From NCBI GenBank assembly GCA_009760855.2, contig WPIO01000288.1, positions 64,001 to 123,801 of the forward strand: DNA of 59,801 bases, written 5' to 3'. This document shows positions 12,978-23,054 of the stretch, piece by piece (position 1 is the first letter of the stretch; every line of letters begins with the position of its first letter). The position numbers and the translations under genes are program-made. The stretch is from Cristatella mucedo (lineage: Eukaryota; Bryozoa; Phylactolaemata; Cristatellidae). Below the pieces are notes generated by a model. That model was not told where the DNA came from, made no database searches, and was given only the letters and a program-made list of their open reading frames with translations.

Positions 12978-13292
12978 GTCAATGCCCATTTCGCATGGGC
13001 AATCATTTGAATCGGTTGCAGTTAGTTCTTCATCAAAGACAATACCTGTCACTGTGGTGTTATACCGGCCTCCTTCTGGCTGTCTAAACTTGTCTACGGA
13101 GGAGTTTCCCGAGTTCTTCGCTAAAATATTTGCCTGTGACAGGCCGCTACTAATTGTAGGAGACTTCAATACTCACGTCGAAAACCCTAGAAATAACCAG
13201 GTCCGCTCATTTCTTGACTGTTTGGAGAATTTGTGTTTTGTCCAACACATTTATCATACCACCCACCTCGGTGGCCATGTTCTAGATCTTGC
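12978..13292 (+). pseudogene. LINE APE-type endonuclease domain, C-terminal half
   Basis: An open frame reads through the second half of an exonuclease-endonuclease-phosphatase (APE) domain as found at the N terminus of CR1/L2/Jockey-type LINE ORF2. Visible landmarks are 'YRPPSGC' (13071), 'LLIVGDFNTHVE' (about 13147-13180; the D and N are catalytic-site residues in the family) and 'HLGGHVLDL' (ends about 13290). This domain nicks target DNA to prime reverse transcription. The first half of the domain is missing upstream on this strand, but a first half lies immediately downstream on the opposite strand. After GHVLDL the frame enters foreign sequence, so this is a fragment. Confidence 0.8.
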
Positions 13293-13302
13293 AGCTACTG
13301 GA

Positions 13303-13782
13303 ACAAGGCGTCTTCCAAGTTTCGGTAAGCAGAAATGCATCTAGCTTCTCCTGGACGACCTAATCGCCGATAATTAACCCCTCAGTTTTTAGTGAGCAGA
13401 CATTTAGCCGGTGGAAATAAGTAGGATGTCCAATAACTGGGCGACGGCGATTAAGTGGCTTGTATTCACGTCGGCGCGTACCCGGCCCGGCGGGCGCTAG
13501 CCCTTCAAACATGAATTGGACCATAGTAACGGCCACCGGTCGACGTTTCACAACGTCCTATTTCACGGCAGGTGAGCTACTACCGGAACCAGTAGTATTC
13601 ATCACTTTAATCTTACCGGTCGTGGGTTTGATAGCCGAGCTGTTGATAGGGCGAACGCAGTATGCAGGGATGTTCTCACTGACCCGCCGAAGAAGGCCTG
13701 CCGGTAGGTATCGACTGATGGCGACCTCGCACCTTATGCTAAGCAGGTCCTGTTTTGTGTAGCATATCCGAGGACAGCTCAT
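13303..13782 (-). pseudogene. LINE ORF2 N-terminus and first half of APE domain, inverted
   Basis: Read on the minus strand, this begins with a leader similar to those preceding APE domains ('YTKQDLLSIR', then basic 'RRREYKPLNRRRP'). It continues with 'HRLNVCSLK' (about 13391-13410), the usual 'LNxRSLxNK' start of the endonuclease, one in-frame stop after 'GLIIGD', and 'LDAFLLTETW' (about 13314-13345), the family's conserved TETW box. The match stops at about 13303, directly facing the second half of an APE domain on the plus strand. Together they look like one element broken by an inversion. It is not functional as it stands. Confidence 0.7.
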
Positions 13783-13789
13783 AGATAGT

Positions 13790-14185
13790 CGCAGCGAAGA
13801 TAGCGGCGGAATACCCGAAGGTATCTCAGAGAAATCAGGTAAAAGTCGACGCCACGCTAGGAGTCGCCCGAGGCCGCTCTCTTGGGCTGGAACGTACTGT
13901 CTAAAAAGGATTTTAGATTTTTAGGCGGTATGGATAAGCAGTTGGATCCCGAAAAGTGGCCGGCACTATGCTTAACGTGGTGGTGGAGTGGATTAGATAA
14001 ATAGCCAAAAAATAATTTGGCTTGGTGATACGATCTTGATAGTTTATGAATATAAGGTATACCGGTTGGTCAATTTAGTGATAAGATTTTACAAACAAGG
14101 CATCGGTCATTCACATACAAAAGTTAATAAGTAAGAAATCGGATACCACTGTACGCATATTAGGTCAAATGAAGTATTTTGTCTT
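13790..14185. other. No recognisable feature
   Basis: Possible 5' flank or untranslated sequence of the inverted LINE fragment, but nothing that I can identify. Composition falls from mixed to AT-rich. Confidence 0.3.
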
Positions 14186-14187
14186 TT

Positions 14188-14447
14188 CAGTCAGAATTTA
14201 TTGGGTCCCTGTGAATTGACCTTAATGTGCTTATGATTGATGACACTGTGCGTGCTGCTACTAAACATACTCTCACGCTTACCCTCTGACATCATCCCTA
14301 ACTACGTTGCTCTTTTTATTAACTGAGCGTGCTACTTCTAACCATTCAATCATGCTTCGCTTGCAGCAAATTTAAAGTGCCTAGCATAAGATTGACCTTT
14401 CTGAGAATGCTTTATAAAATGCAATATTATTATAATTAATACAGTTT
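14188..14447 (+). mobile_element. LINE-A 3' end, 5'-truncated
   Basis: The stretch starts near AGAATTTATTGGGTCCCTGT, which marks the LINE-A 3' untranslated region. It contains CTTGCAGCAAATTTAAAGTG and GTGCCTAGCATAAGATTGAC, and ends in an ATTATTATAATTAAT tail. No coding part remains. Confidence 0.75.
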
Positions 14448-14449
14448 GC

Positions 14450-15355
14450 AAGGTTATTGAATTTGAAATGAACTGCAATGCAAAACGTGAAATTAGCAAA
14501 TGAGTAATGAAATAAGGTAATTTACTGATTTCGTTGCATTAACATTACATTAAATAAATCGCCTCGTTGATTCTCTTCCTCGTAGATAGGGTTAAGAAGA
14601 CTAGCCTGGTGGACGCCTGCAACACGAGAACAGAGTGTTATTTATGAGACCCTTTTGATAAAAGTTGCCGAAAATGAAAACCTATTTAGTGGATTTATTT
14701 GGAAGTTTTTTCATGTAGCTTCAGTAACTTCCTTTAAGGTTAACCCAGGTCGTAGTAATAAAGTTATAGCTCACCGTGCCCATTGCACGATTTTTCAATA
14801 CTTTGCATGAGTCTTGCAAGACGTACATTTCTGATGGTTAAAATTAGCAAGAAGAATCGTATCGTACATTCCTGGAAAACCAACATGGCAAAGAAGTTTG
14901 TCAACTATTTGCAGCTTTAATTATCACCAACTAAAAACTGGAGTAGTTCTTTGCGTTTACGAAGAGTTTTATTGTAACAACTGCTGCTCTCACCTTTATT
15001 CGTCATTATAAATTTCCCTCCTCTTTATTTTCAGTGTATAATACTAGGAAATAGCATGGAAATAGCTAAGAAGGCACTAATTTTGTCATGGGTATAGAAT
15101 TTCTTAGCTACTTTTTCCGTAGGCTATACCACCACCGCCGACTACCGAAAAAAGCTGACAGGATTGACTACACTCACATTATTTCTTGTGTACATGAGTT
15201 GTACATAATCGATGCCCATCGATGCTTTTTATTCATCCAGTGTTATGACAATAAACATATGAAAATTATAAAAATTGTAGCACGATCACAAGTTAACAAA
15301 GATTCTCTCAAAATACAATCTCATAAGATTACGGTCGGGCCGGCAAATGGATATT
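14450..15355. other. AT-rich, no recognisable gene
   Basis: A 91-codon frame (15088-15363) starts with ATG but has no family signature. The last few codons run up to the hAT-like repeat. I see no splice signals that I would trust. Confidence 0.3.
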
Positions 15356-15359
15356 CTTA

Positions 15360-15552
15360 CTGACAAGCAATTTCCAATCTGTGGGTCGCGATCTGTTTAG
15401 TGTTCGATTGACACTATTGCCGTAATTGCCTACGACCATCGTAAATACACGTTTCAGCAGTTTTCACACAAGAATGTATGGTTGGGGTTGCCACAACTTG
15501 AGGAGTTGTATCAGCGGGTCGCGGGTGGCATTAGGAAGAATGAGAACCACTG
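15360..15552 (-). mobile_element. hAT-type non-autonomous DNA transposon end
   Basis: The plus strand ends with TGAGAACCACTG (15541-15552), a terminal inverted repeat typical of hAT (Charlie/Tip100-like) elements. Inside it, read from the end inwards, lie GCGACCC, 'AACTCCTCAAGTTGTGGCAA' and 'CCCCAACCATAC'. This order resembles, from memory, vertebrate hAT-Charlie short elements. A second GGGTCGCGA motif lies at 15383-15391. I do not find the opposite terminal repeat. The 8 bp after the terminus are TTATATAG, a candidate target duplication with no partner seen. Confidence 0.6.
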
Positions 15553-15554
15553 TT

Positions 15555-16855
15555 ATATAGGGAATATTCCCATGCCAGGAATGAGCTTATAGCTAGAGTA
15601 AATCTGGGACCCGGAACTGCTATTCGTACAAGTGGGGTATTCCGATATCCGACGGGCCTAATGTGGAGTAGGCTACAATTATCCATTAACAGTAATTTCA
15701 AACTAAGGTTCTTTAAGGATATACGATTTACACGAATCAAGCATGATTGATTGCTACGTCAGCCATTATTTATCCTGCGTGATGTTTTTCTGCTCAGCAT
15801 TTTTGAGTAATTTATTCTATGGAGCAATTGCAGCAGGTAAGAATTAAAAATGTACACATGTATGCATATATTATTTATGTGGTCTGCTATAGCAAAATAA
15901 GAAAAAAGAAACTGCCTATGGAAAAGCAACTTATTAAAGTTTCCGTTTACTCTTTAAATCATCATAATGGCAGAAGTAATAGTCATTTATTTCTCAATTA
16001 TCTTAACAGAAAACGAAAGCTCTTTTTTAGTCGTGTTAAATAAGCTCCAAACATTTTTCAATATTTACTTTCAGAAAAGGTCTCTGAAAATGTTTTTTAC
16101 TCGATTATAAATTGAGTGTTGGATATGGTTAGACGGAGCTTCGGAAGCAAACATCATATTACTAAGGACTGCATTCATTTTTCTATATGACACACCCGAA
16201 AAAGAATCAATAACACAACTTTAATTAGGTATGCCGATATTATTGGACGACGGTGACTTAGACACACCTTGAACTGGCATCTTTAGATTTAAGGGTCGTA
16301 TCGCTATTTTCTATGCATGGAGTAGAACCAAATGGGCGAAGTTCTATGAAGTCATGAATAGCCCATAGGAAGTTTAGCCCGTGTAAAACTAAAACCCGAG
16401 GTTTGTGTTTTAACAGTGTTTAATACTCCAGATCAAATAGTATCCATCCTAAGAACCAGACATATTAACCAAGTTAAGATGATTACGAACACAAGGCTCA
16501 GGAAATTTGCATATTAAGAAGCCTGAAGTGGACCTATTTTTAATTTTAGTAGCAAAAAAAAGTCACTTAGCTGTGCTCAAGTTCGCGAAAAAATTGCATG
16601 GACATCGTTGCGGGCTTTCAAACTTGATCTTTTCCGGGAGCTCAACGGATACTAAGAAATCTTAGCAAATTTGTATCACCTTAAAAATTTAAATGTGAGT
16701 ACCTAAGTTAGTCCATGTGTGAGCCAGCCCATGGGCACAATCGTTAGAATTTCCCAATTTCAAGTGGTTTAGGCATCATTGCCGAGAGTGATAGTGGTAA
16801 TATTCTTAATAGCACAAAATGAAATATACTCTCATACTGGCTATTGTTGGAAATC
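15555..16855. other. AT-rich, no recognisable gene
   Basis: Short frames on both strands have no known motif. I cannot assign this stretch to any repeat family present elsewhere in the window. Confidence 0.35.
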
Positions 16856-16859
16856 CTAA

Positions 16860-17115
16860 CAGTCCTGAGCCGTCTCTTCTTTCATGCTTTCATACCTCGA
16901 CATTTCATACCACGACATTTTATGCTTTCATACCTCTTCTTCAAGATGCAGTCGTGCTCCTCACCTTCACTAAGTTGCCTGAAATTATGTCTGTCGGCCA
17001 TCAGATGCCTCCCGTTAGCCACGAAGGATCAGATCGAACTAATGAAAACTCTCCTCCCTGATACCCTCTTCCTCGTCGTGGGCACTGTGGAGTTACAGAA
17101 GAAGCTACATTAATT
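16860..17115 (+). mobile_element. LINE-B 3' end, degenerate
   Basis: The order of landmarks follows LINE-B: a ...CTGCCTGAAATTATGTCTGT stretch for the usual GATGAAGTCTGTTGGCTA, then AAAACTCTCCTCCCTGATAC, then CACTGTGGAGTTACAGAAGA and an ACATTAATTTACAATAAC tail. It is heavily mutated. Confidence 0.6.
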
Positions 17116-17120
17116 TACAA

Positions 17121-17505
17121 TAACAAAGAAAAATTCTATTGTGCCATCTGAGAACTTAATATCCTTCAGGGCGATTAAAATATACAGTCAACTAAGCACT
17201 ATCAAATACACAGTAATGACAAGCAAAATAAGAACATAACTAATATGGCTAATGGTGACATGCCCGTTCGTAACACAAAAATATGGTTAGTTGTATTATG
17301 CCCAGTTTCGTCCTACATTAGCTCCAAAAAAGAAAATTCATAAGGGGCCGCTAAGTGAGGTGACAAGCAGGGGAGGTATTAGCCTTTATTTAAATGTCTT
17401 CAAGTAAGGAGACGTTGTGACGTTAGTTAAGAATAAGCTCCAGGGTTTAGGGGCGTGTGAGCTGAAGGCATGGCCAGTGGGGGATCTACGGTTGGCTCTA
17501 TAGTA
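17121..17505 (-). mobile_element. LINE-A 3' portion, degenerate
   Basis: The 3' tail begins with AATAACAAAG and TGTGCCATCTGAGAACTTAA, the reverse complement of the LINE-A end. The 3' untranslated region (ATGGCTAATGGTGACATGCC) and the coding tail (minus-strand 'KLWSLFL' for KAWNSLP, then 'NVTTSPYLKTFK') follow up to about 17480. A second LINE-A tail starts directly after it. Confidence 0.7.
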
Positions 17506-17905
17506 ATAACAATAATAATGCACTTGATAAAGCGCCCTCAGAGAACTCAATCTCTTTCTGGGCGTTTTCAATTTGCTTACAAGGGAAATGCAATTAGATG
17601 GTGAGTAATATCATGGCTCTAGGCTCCGCTAAGTGATTTGAATAACAGCCTCGGTGGATTTGTTGTAAGAGGTTGCTGCGATCAGAAAATAAGCACTCCA
17701 AAAGTGAATGATCAAAATTGTAATTTGATGCACTGCCTGAGCGGGTGCACGTCAACACTTCGTTATGTGATGTGGCAACTGCGAAGCCCACAACACATTA
17801 GCCTTGATGCAGACTTGGTCACCAAAGGTTGTCTAGTGATAGATGATTTGAGACAGGAGGCAGTCGACTCTGCATGTAAGAATATCGGAAATAGGAACAC
17901 GCCGC
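17506..17905 (-). mobile_element. LINE-A fragment, second copy in tandem
   Basis: This starts with a clear tail (AATAATAATGCACTTGATAA, AAGCGCCCTCAGAGAACTCA). Most of the 3' untranslated region is missing. At about 17765-17830 it matches the RT C-terminal DNA of better copies (GATGTGGCAACTGCGAAGCC). It is strongly decayed. Confidence 0.65.
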
Positions 17906-18459
17906 TTATCGAAATAGGATTTCTGCGTCCCAGAATTTTCTATTAATTGCACACTGTGAGAACTCGGCCTAAATAAACATAGGATATAAGAATACTCCGC
18001 ATACCATAATAAGTGTGACTGACTTTTGATTTTAGCTCCACTAACTTCATATTCACTGCGTATCCTACTGCAAAATTTTCTAAGGCAAAAAACCTACGGT
18101 TACTACGTCGGCGTTGGCATATGACGGGTAAAATTATGTAGCCTGTCCAGTGCCTATGCCAGCTGTTCCCCAACTCATAAGCAGCTGTCAGGCAGCGACC
18201 TTACGCTACGTCGGGGCTTGAGTCGACGCATTTGTTGCTGGCTGCATGATAAATTACCGGCTCCAAAAGGCTATACATAAGCATGAAAACTCGGTGCTAA
18301 TCTTAGCTCCGCAGATGTCTATAAATAGCATATTTGGGGCAGCGGGTTTGTTGTTATTTTGTTAAATCGCTTCAGCTTAGACATGGTAGAAGTTCAAAGC
18401 ACCGTGACGCATGTATTAACGGCGCTCAATAATTTCCACTAGTGCCTTTATTTGTTAGC

Positions 18460-18620
18460 AAGTATGCTTTGAATGAGCTGAAGAATGAGCAGGTCATTAA
18501 GGAGCAGGAGGAGGAGAAGGAGAACGCTAAGGATGAGGACACTTGGAAGAAGGGATAAGTAGCAGAGAAAGACGTGGCGGAGGATAGAGATGAGGGTGAG
18601 AGCGGAAAGGTGAGGGGGCG
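18460..18620. repeat. Purine-rich low-complexity tract
   Basis: A GAG/GGA-rich strand bias (AGGAGGAGGAGAAGGAGAAC and similar) runs for about 150 bp. The opposite frame encodes a Leu-rich string that is only a consequence of this bias. Confidence 0.7.
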
Positions 18621-18774
18621 AGGTGGATATAATTTGGATAGTAATCAAGCTTTTAAAATAATCAAATGTTTTGCTAGTCTAATAAAGGTACTTTGCCGGG
18701 AATAGAAAAATCCTTTTGGTTTTTGTACTGACTTACATTGAACTTTCTGTTACATTAAAATACAATGTAATAAT

Positions 18775-18965
18775 AGCCATGGCTTTTGCTTCAAAAGAAA
18801 AATACTTACAATTGAGAAAAGCTGCAAGTTTTTGGTGTTGAAATCGAAAACTGCCACCTGCTGTTGCTGAGGACTTCAACGTGAGGCAATCGACTATCTC
18901 CCAGATAAATAATGTAGATACCAAGCAGCTGCTCATAAGATACCCTAATGCGTGGCTGGATGAAA
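18775..18965 (+). pseudogene. Tigger-like transposase, N-terminal HTH block
   Basis: In one frame the sequence reads 'SKEKYLQLRKA' and, after a stop, 'KLPPAVAEDFNVRQSTISQI' (about 18848-18907). This matches the psq-type helix-turn-helix that binds transposon ends ('..AVAEEFGVSRSTVSKI..' in the family). The stop at 'FWC*' shows decay. The block is cut off at about 18965-19010 by a LINE-B insertion. Bases are of ordinary AT-rich composition. Confidence 0.65.
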
Positions 18966-19009
18966 AGGCAATGTACTTTAATTAGGCTGTTGTGCGACAA
19001 TCACCACGT

Positions 19010-19832
19010 GGTTGAAGTGTAGGTGTCCTTTTCGACAGCTGCCTAAATTTAAAAAGCTTCATTCAGAAAACGGCTTCTACAGCTAGCAATCACGTCCGAT
19101 CCCTATCTAATATTAGGAGCTGTCCTCCACAGTGGCTTGCAAAACATTTAACTAGCTTCGTATTTCTGTGTTTCAGCTTGATTACCGTAATTTGTTTTGG
19201 CTTGGGTACCACATAAAGCCATTAGGAAACTGCAGATGACTATGAATATGGCTGCAGGGCTATTCTTAAATTACTAGACGTTTGAGCACGTGTCTCATTT
19301 TCTAAAAGAGCTTGGTGGCTGCCGGTTGATCAACAGAGGCAGAGCAAAGTTCTTAAGCTGGCCCACAAGGCCCGCTACGGCTTGGCTCCTTCATACCTAG
19401 CTAAGCTGCTGGACCAGCTTTAGCCTCTTCGTGCCCCCAGTTTCTGTATGGATAATAAATTAGCTGCTCAATTCCTCCGCTCAAATACCGTTGGCGACAG
19501 AAGCTTTAGCTCTGCGGATGTTAGACTGTGGAACTCGCTTCCACATTTCTTACGCACTCTCAGCTATTCTCCTGCTGCTGACTATGGCTTACCCTTTTCA
19601 GCGATCTTGAGCTCTTCCGTGCTTCTCGCCACCTCAACTGCTCTCCTGTCTCAGCTATGCTTCCCATTTTCTCTTTGTTGTGTGAGACGAAGTTTGTGGG
19701 CTGCCGAATGCGTACCGAAATCGACTCAGGATGTGAGTCCGCTTGTAAAAAAAACTCTGCTGCGTAGCACCCACATAGTCTTTGTGGCTTTGCGGATTTA
19801 CAGACGGAGATACATTACGTTACATATAAAGA
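19010..19832 (+). mobile_element. LINE-B copy inserted in the Tigger relic
   Basis: The copy starts in the RT C-terminal region ('GVLFDSCLNLKSFI', about 19021-19065), runs through 'NIRSCPPQWL', a damaged 'KELHWLPV' area (about 19300) and 'AHKARYGLAPSYLAKLL' (about 19350-19410). It then reads 'RSNTVGDRSFSSADVRLWNS' (19475-19540) and the 3' end with 'GTGGCTTTGCGGATTTACAG' and TACATTACGTTACAT. It is longer than the other LINE-B copies here, so it gives the best view of the family. Frames are broken by several stops. The flanks on both sides carry Tigger transposase sequence. Confidence 0.85.
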
Positions 19833-19864
19833 AGGCAGATAAACAGATCTGCTCTTAACACTAA

Positions 19865-20410
19865 TCAACGGAAATCAGAGCCCTAAAAGGAAACGTCCAA
19901 GTCCGAACGAAGAAGTTGCCGGTACGCTGATAGTGCGGTTGTTATCAAAAAACGGTAGAAACATGCTCTGATCAACGGCCCCCTTATGATGGATAAAGCA
20001 CAGCAGCTACCTGTCACGATTTTATGTAGCTCAATTATTTCAAGAAATGTCTAGCTAGAGCATCTTTAAAGTCGGCATTATATTATGGTAATGAAGATAG
20101 GCGATAGGCGATGAAAGAACTGCAGCAGATCGTACCGGGGTCGAAATTGGATTGGCAACGCCTTGCCAGCTTTGACTGAAAAGTATGACGCACTTTAGTG
20201 CCGACGAAACAGTCTTATTCTACGATATGACATCCTCTGGCGAATTAGCTATTACTGGAAATCAAGTAACTGAATAAAAGACGCCGAAAAAATGACTGTT
20301 TCTTCTCGGCAACGGCAATGGCACCGAAAAGATAGCATATGTAGTGGGGAAATTTGTGAACGCACTGTGCATTTTGTTGGCTGAATCCGCTTCACAGCCA
20401 TTGTGCCAGA
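19865..20410 (+). pseudogene. Tigger-like transposase, CENP-B HTH and DDE start
   Basis: Frames give 'KRKRPSPNEEVAGTLIVRLL', then 'INGPLMMDKAQQL' (about 19970-20010; family form 'I.GP.L..KA..LA'), then 'ISRNVLARASLKS' in place of the usual 'F.AS.GWL..F..R'. After a one-base frame shift comes 'SADETVLFYDM' (20196-20228), which holds the first catalytic D of the family's 'NADETGLFY'. It is followed by 'GNGNGTEKIAYVVGK' (about 20310-20355), the counterpart of 'ANATGTEKL.PLVIGK'. At least one stop and one frameshift are present. Confidence 0.75.
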
Positions 20411-20639
20411 CGATATAACCTTGACCTGCAGTGCATCACTGCCTGAGTCAGAAGACCGGCTATTCCTGGAGCTGCAGACTACAGCTGATTGGCTGTACCT
20501 AGGCCAATAGACCCCTGCCAAGGCCACACCAGCTACAGCTGATCAGGACTGATCGGAGCATGATCATGAAGAAAAGCCAGATTAATATGTGTGATGGCTT
20601 GCTCAGCCACTAGTATTCATTCAGGACTAGTATATATTG

Positions 20640-20775
20640 GACCCACTTGTTGTTTGTTCTTTTTCCGTATTTGAATACGGTCCACAATCTGTTTGTCGGC
20701 TTCGCTAATAAATCATAGTAATTTTCTCGACCATTGACTGGTGAATGGCTTCACGGCAGCACTGCGTCTCACACA
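20640..20775 (-). repeat. Dispersed repeat shared with 37313-37445
   Basis: The reverse complement of this stretch matches 37316-37440 with landmarks in the same order: GTGAGAC, AGCCGTGAAGCCATTCAC, GTCGAGAAAATTAC, GACCGTAT and ACAAACAA. Both copies translate similarly ('REAIHQSMVEKITMI' here, 'REAIH', a stop and 'SVVEKITMF' there), which hints at coding origin. The family is unknown to me. It lies between two transposase blocks of the Tigger relic, in the opposite orientation. Confidence 0.6.
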
Positions 20776-20924
20776 TTTGGCCTGTTCGGTGGCCATTACT
20801 GTATTTCAGAGGTAGAATGACATTATACCTGGTCTCACATTCTTCCGTAATTTGATCGGTAACTAGGCAATTGAAAACTCGTTCCTCTTTTTCAATAACG
20901 TGGCTTGTCATAAATTAGAAGGAC

Positions 20925-21290
20925 CGCTTTAGAACATTAAACTGCAGTTTATGTCACCGAACATGACATCTTTTATACAGCCGCTGGATCAAGGAATCAT
21001 CTGCACTGTGAAAGTCAACAACACAACGCAAGTGATGCAATGATGCGTAAGGCCATCGAAGAAATATGCTCATTTAGTGACTTCGCAATCCGATAGATGT
21101 GCTACTTGCCTTGCACATGTTGAATCAAGCGTGGTTGGTGATATCTCCAGAAGCGATCCAAAACCCATTCCGAGAAGATAGCTTTTCAACTGTTGGTCCG
21201 GGCAGCAATGAAGACAATGCTCCACCGATTCTAGAAGTGGCTGCTAAGCTAGATGAAGCATGCAAGAATATTAGGAGGGATTTGTAGAGT
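20925..21290 (+). pseudogene. Tigger-like transposase, C-terminal catalytic block
   Basis: The frame reads 'NIKLQFMSPNMTSFIQPLD' then 'QGII' (20941-21001), the highly recognisable 'PPNTTSLIQPMDQGVI' signature of pogo/Tigger transposases. A second frame from 21096 reads 'VLLALHMLNQAW' then 'ISPEAIQNPFREDSF', which matches 'AW..V...TI.NCF..AGF'. A stop occurs at 21285-21287. The third catalytic acidic residue region is not clear because the intervening sequence is lost. Confidence 0.8.
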
Positions 21291-21493
21291 TCGATAATGT
21301 ATCTCATGCCACGGCATTTTAAGTGATGCTGAAACTTGCAAGCAGGTACAGCGTAAATACCTCAATGGGAGTGATGACAACGACACGGTAGAGCTTGAGG
21401 AGATGCAGTTGCCGGAGGTACTTAGAGTAACCCACAAAAAGTAGTACATGCCCTGGCAGCTGTTCGTCATTACTGGAAGAAAAATATCTCACG

Positions 21494-21495
<2 letters not shown>

Positions 21496-21557
<62 letters not shown>

Positions 21558-21593
21558 GTGCATGTATATATATGTATGTATATATGTATGTGC

Positions 21594-21633
<40 letters not shown>
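21496..21633. repeat. Compound TA / TATG / TG microsatellite
   Basis: A perfect AT run at 21496-21533 passes into TATG-type repeats to about 21590 and then a TG run to about 21629. Frames across it encode only repeated Ile/Tyr and Val/Cys and are not genes. Confidence 0.97.
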
Positions 21634-21879
21634 TGTTATTAAAGGATAAAGTGGTTAAAACAGCACAGGTAGTGCGACGACCTGCCCCGTGGACTGAGAG
21701 TCACCGTTCTGTATGACAGCACGGTTGATTTCCCTTGGAGGAGAACTGGGAGAACGGAGGAGAACCTTGGAGCTGCTTTATATCGCATCGTTCACACATA
21801 GTTTCTGGAAGAACTTCCGGAACGCAGCTTTGAGGCCTAGGGAATCAAAGCATCACTCACTGCTAGATTAATAAGACCC

Positions 21880-22720
21880 GAACACTCCTACGACCAATGG
21901 TAGAACAGACACTCACCCTGGCACAAGAAGTCCAGAGCGATGCCAGCGTATTTCGCAATCATCCTATATGTGACTTTCACCAAGGCATCCCCGTCGTTGT
22001 CGAACGGGACCACCGTGTCGATGATGATGTCGGTAGTCCCATCATCGATGGTGAGGTTCAGGCACAGTGAGCTGTCGCTTACGGCTGCACTGTCGACTTC
22101 ACGGCTGCACGGCTGTCCAGCATCTTCCGTTGCCGAAAGTGACCCAGCATAGCATCGTAGAGACGGTTCAGGGTCGTGTCGTGCCTGACCCTGATGGCTT
22201 GCATCATCGGGCGGCAGCTTGAGAGAGGCGTGTAGCAGAGTCTCCCCTTCCAGTCGACAGTGATGGCATTAGATTGACTCAGACAAGTAGAAGCAGTGGC
22301 TCATGGTGCACTCTTGAAGCAAGGTCAGGTGGGCTGGGTAAACGATGCGCCGGGAATTGAACGGCATTTCCGAGGCTCAGAGGTCCGACAAAAGTGGCTG
22401 TGCATGCTGAAGTGGTCGGTGCTGAAGCGCCGAGACACTTTGCCCTGGTCGAGCTCTACAGCACCCTAATCCCTGGTGGCCGATCTCTAGAGGCGATGGA
22501 TGCTGGTCACCAGCGCTCGGTTTGAAGACGTCGTCCGGCAGAGCTTGATCGATTTGGGTAATCACGAGCTTCGTTCCTTGGAGTCTCATGGTGCAGGGCA
22601 GCTTCCTCAGGCACTATCGAGCGTCGGCCCACATCGATATGGAGCCATTTCGATTCATAGTGAGCAAGCTGCTGAGCTGACCGAGCTGGGCTGACGGCTT
22701 TCATCGTCATTTAGTTGAAG
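21880..22720 (-). pseudogene. RLE-type LINE (R2/NeSL-like) C-terminal relic
   Basis: Read on the minus strand in more than one frame, this gives 'GETLLHASL' (about 22205-22235; family 'PETLxHVL'), then 'SCRPMMQAIRVRHDTTLNRL' (about 22150-22225). The latter is the counterpart of the 'HCxPxMxxITxRHNxxxxRL' stretch that follows the zinc knuckle. It is followed by 'TDIIIDTVVPFDNDGDAL' and 'KYAGIALDF' (about 21925-22010), which resembles the restriction-like endonuclease core with its later K..KY..L motif. R2/NeSL-type LINEs use this nuclease to cut specific targets. Frameshifts mean it is dead. Upstream (22370-22710) the minus frames stay open but unassigned. Confidence 0.5.
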
Positions 22721-22729
22721 AAAATTTGC

Positions 22730-22995
22730 CGAAATCCAGTACCGAATGTCTGCAAGGCCAGCATTGTGTCGCGCCAGCAGATTCTAACGCTTTAAATGAT
22801 GAATGCAGCTTTCAGTCGTCAGAATTAAAGTGATAGCCGATGCCAAGGTCCCAAACAACGTTTTCCCAGAAGTTGAGCATATGGAGAAGTACAAAGGACC
22901 GAGGAAGGTCCTGTGTGGGACTGAATAGGTTGCTGGTATGGTGGATGAGACCTGACTCCCAAACGAAAATGAAATTATTGAAAATAATCAGAAAC
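22730..22995. other. No recognisable gene
   Basis: Short overlapping frames on both strands carry no known motif. This could be the flank of either neighbouring LINE relic. Confidence 0.3.
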
Positions 22996-23054
22996 ATACG
23001 ATTTGAACCTAGCCAAGTCATGTACTGCCAGACCAGTTGTTGAACTCAATCCTT

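Larger units (their letters stand above)
18775..21470 (+). mobile_element. pogo/Tigger-type DNA transposon relic with nested insertions
   Basis: Three separated blocks on the plus strand together follow the domain order of a pogo/Tigger (Tc1/mariner superfamily, DDE_1) transposase. Block 1 is an N-terminal psq-type helix-turn-helix (18775-18965). Block 2 is a CENP-B/Tc5-type DNA-binding part followed by the start of the catalytic domain (about 19865-20410). Block 3 is the catalytic C-terminal part (about 20925-21290). A LINE-B copy separates blocks 1 and 2, and an unknown repeat lies between blocks 2 and 3. I do not see terminal inverted repeats. The element ends before a TA microsatellite at 21496. 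Confidence 0.75.

Noticed and set aside
22840-23043. Overlapping short frames on both strands as a small gene
   Set aside because: No motif. It lies between two LINE relics and is best left unassigned.
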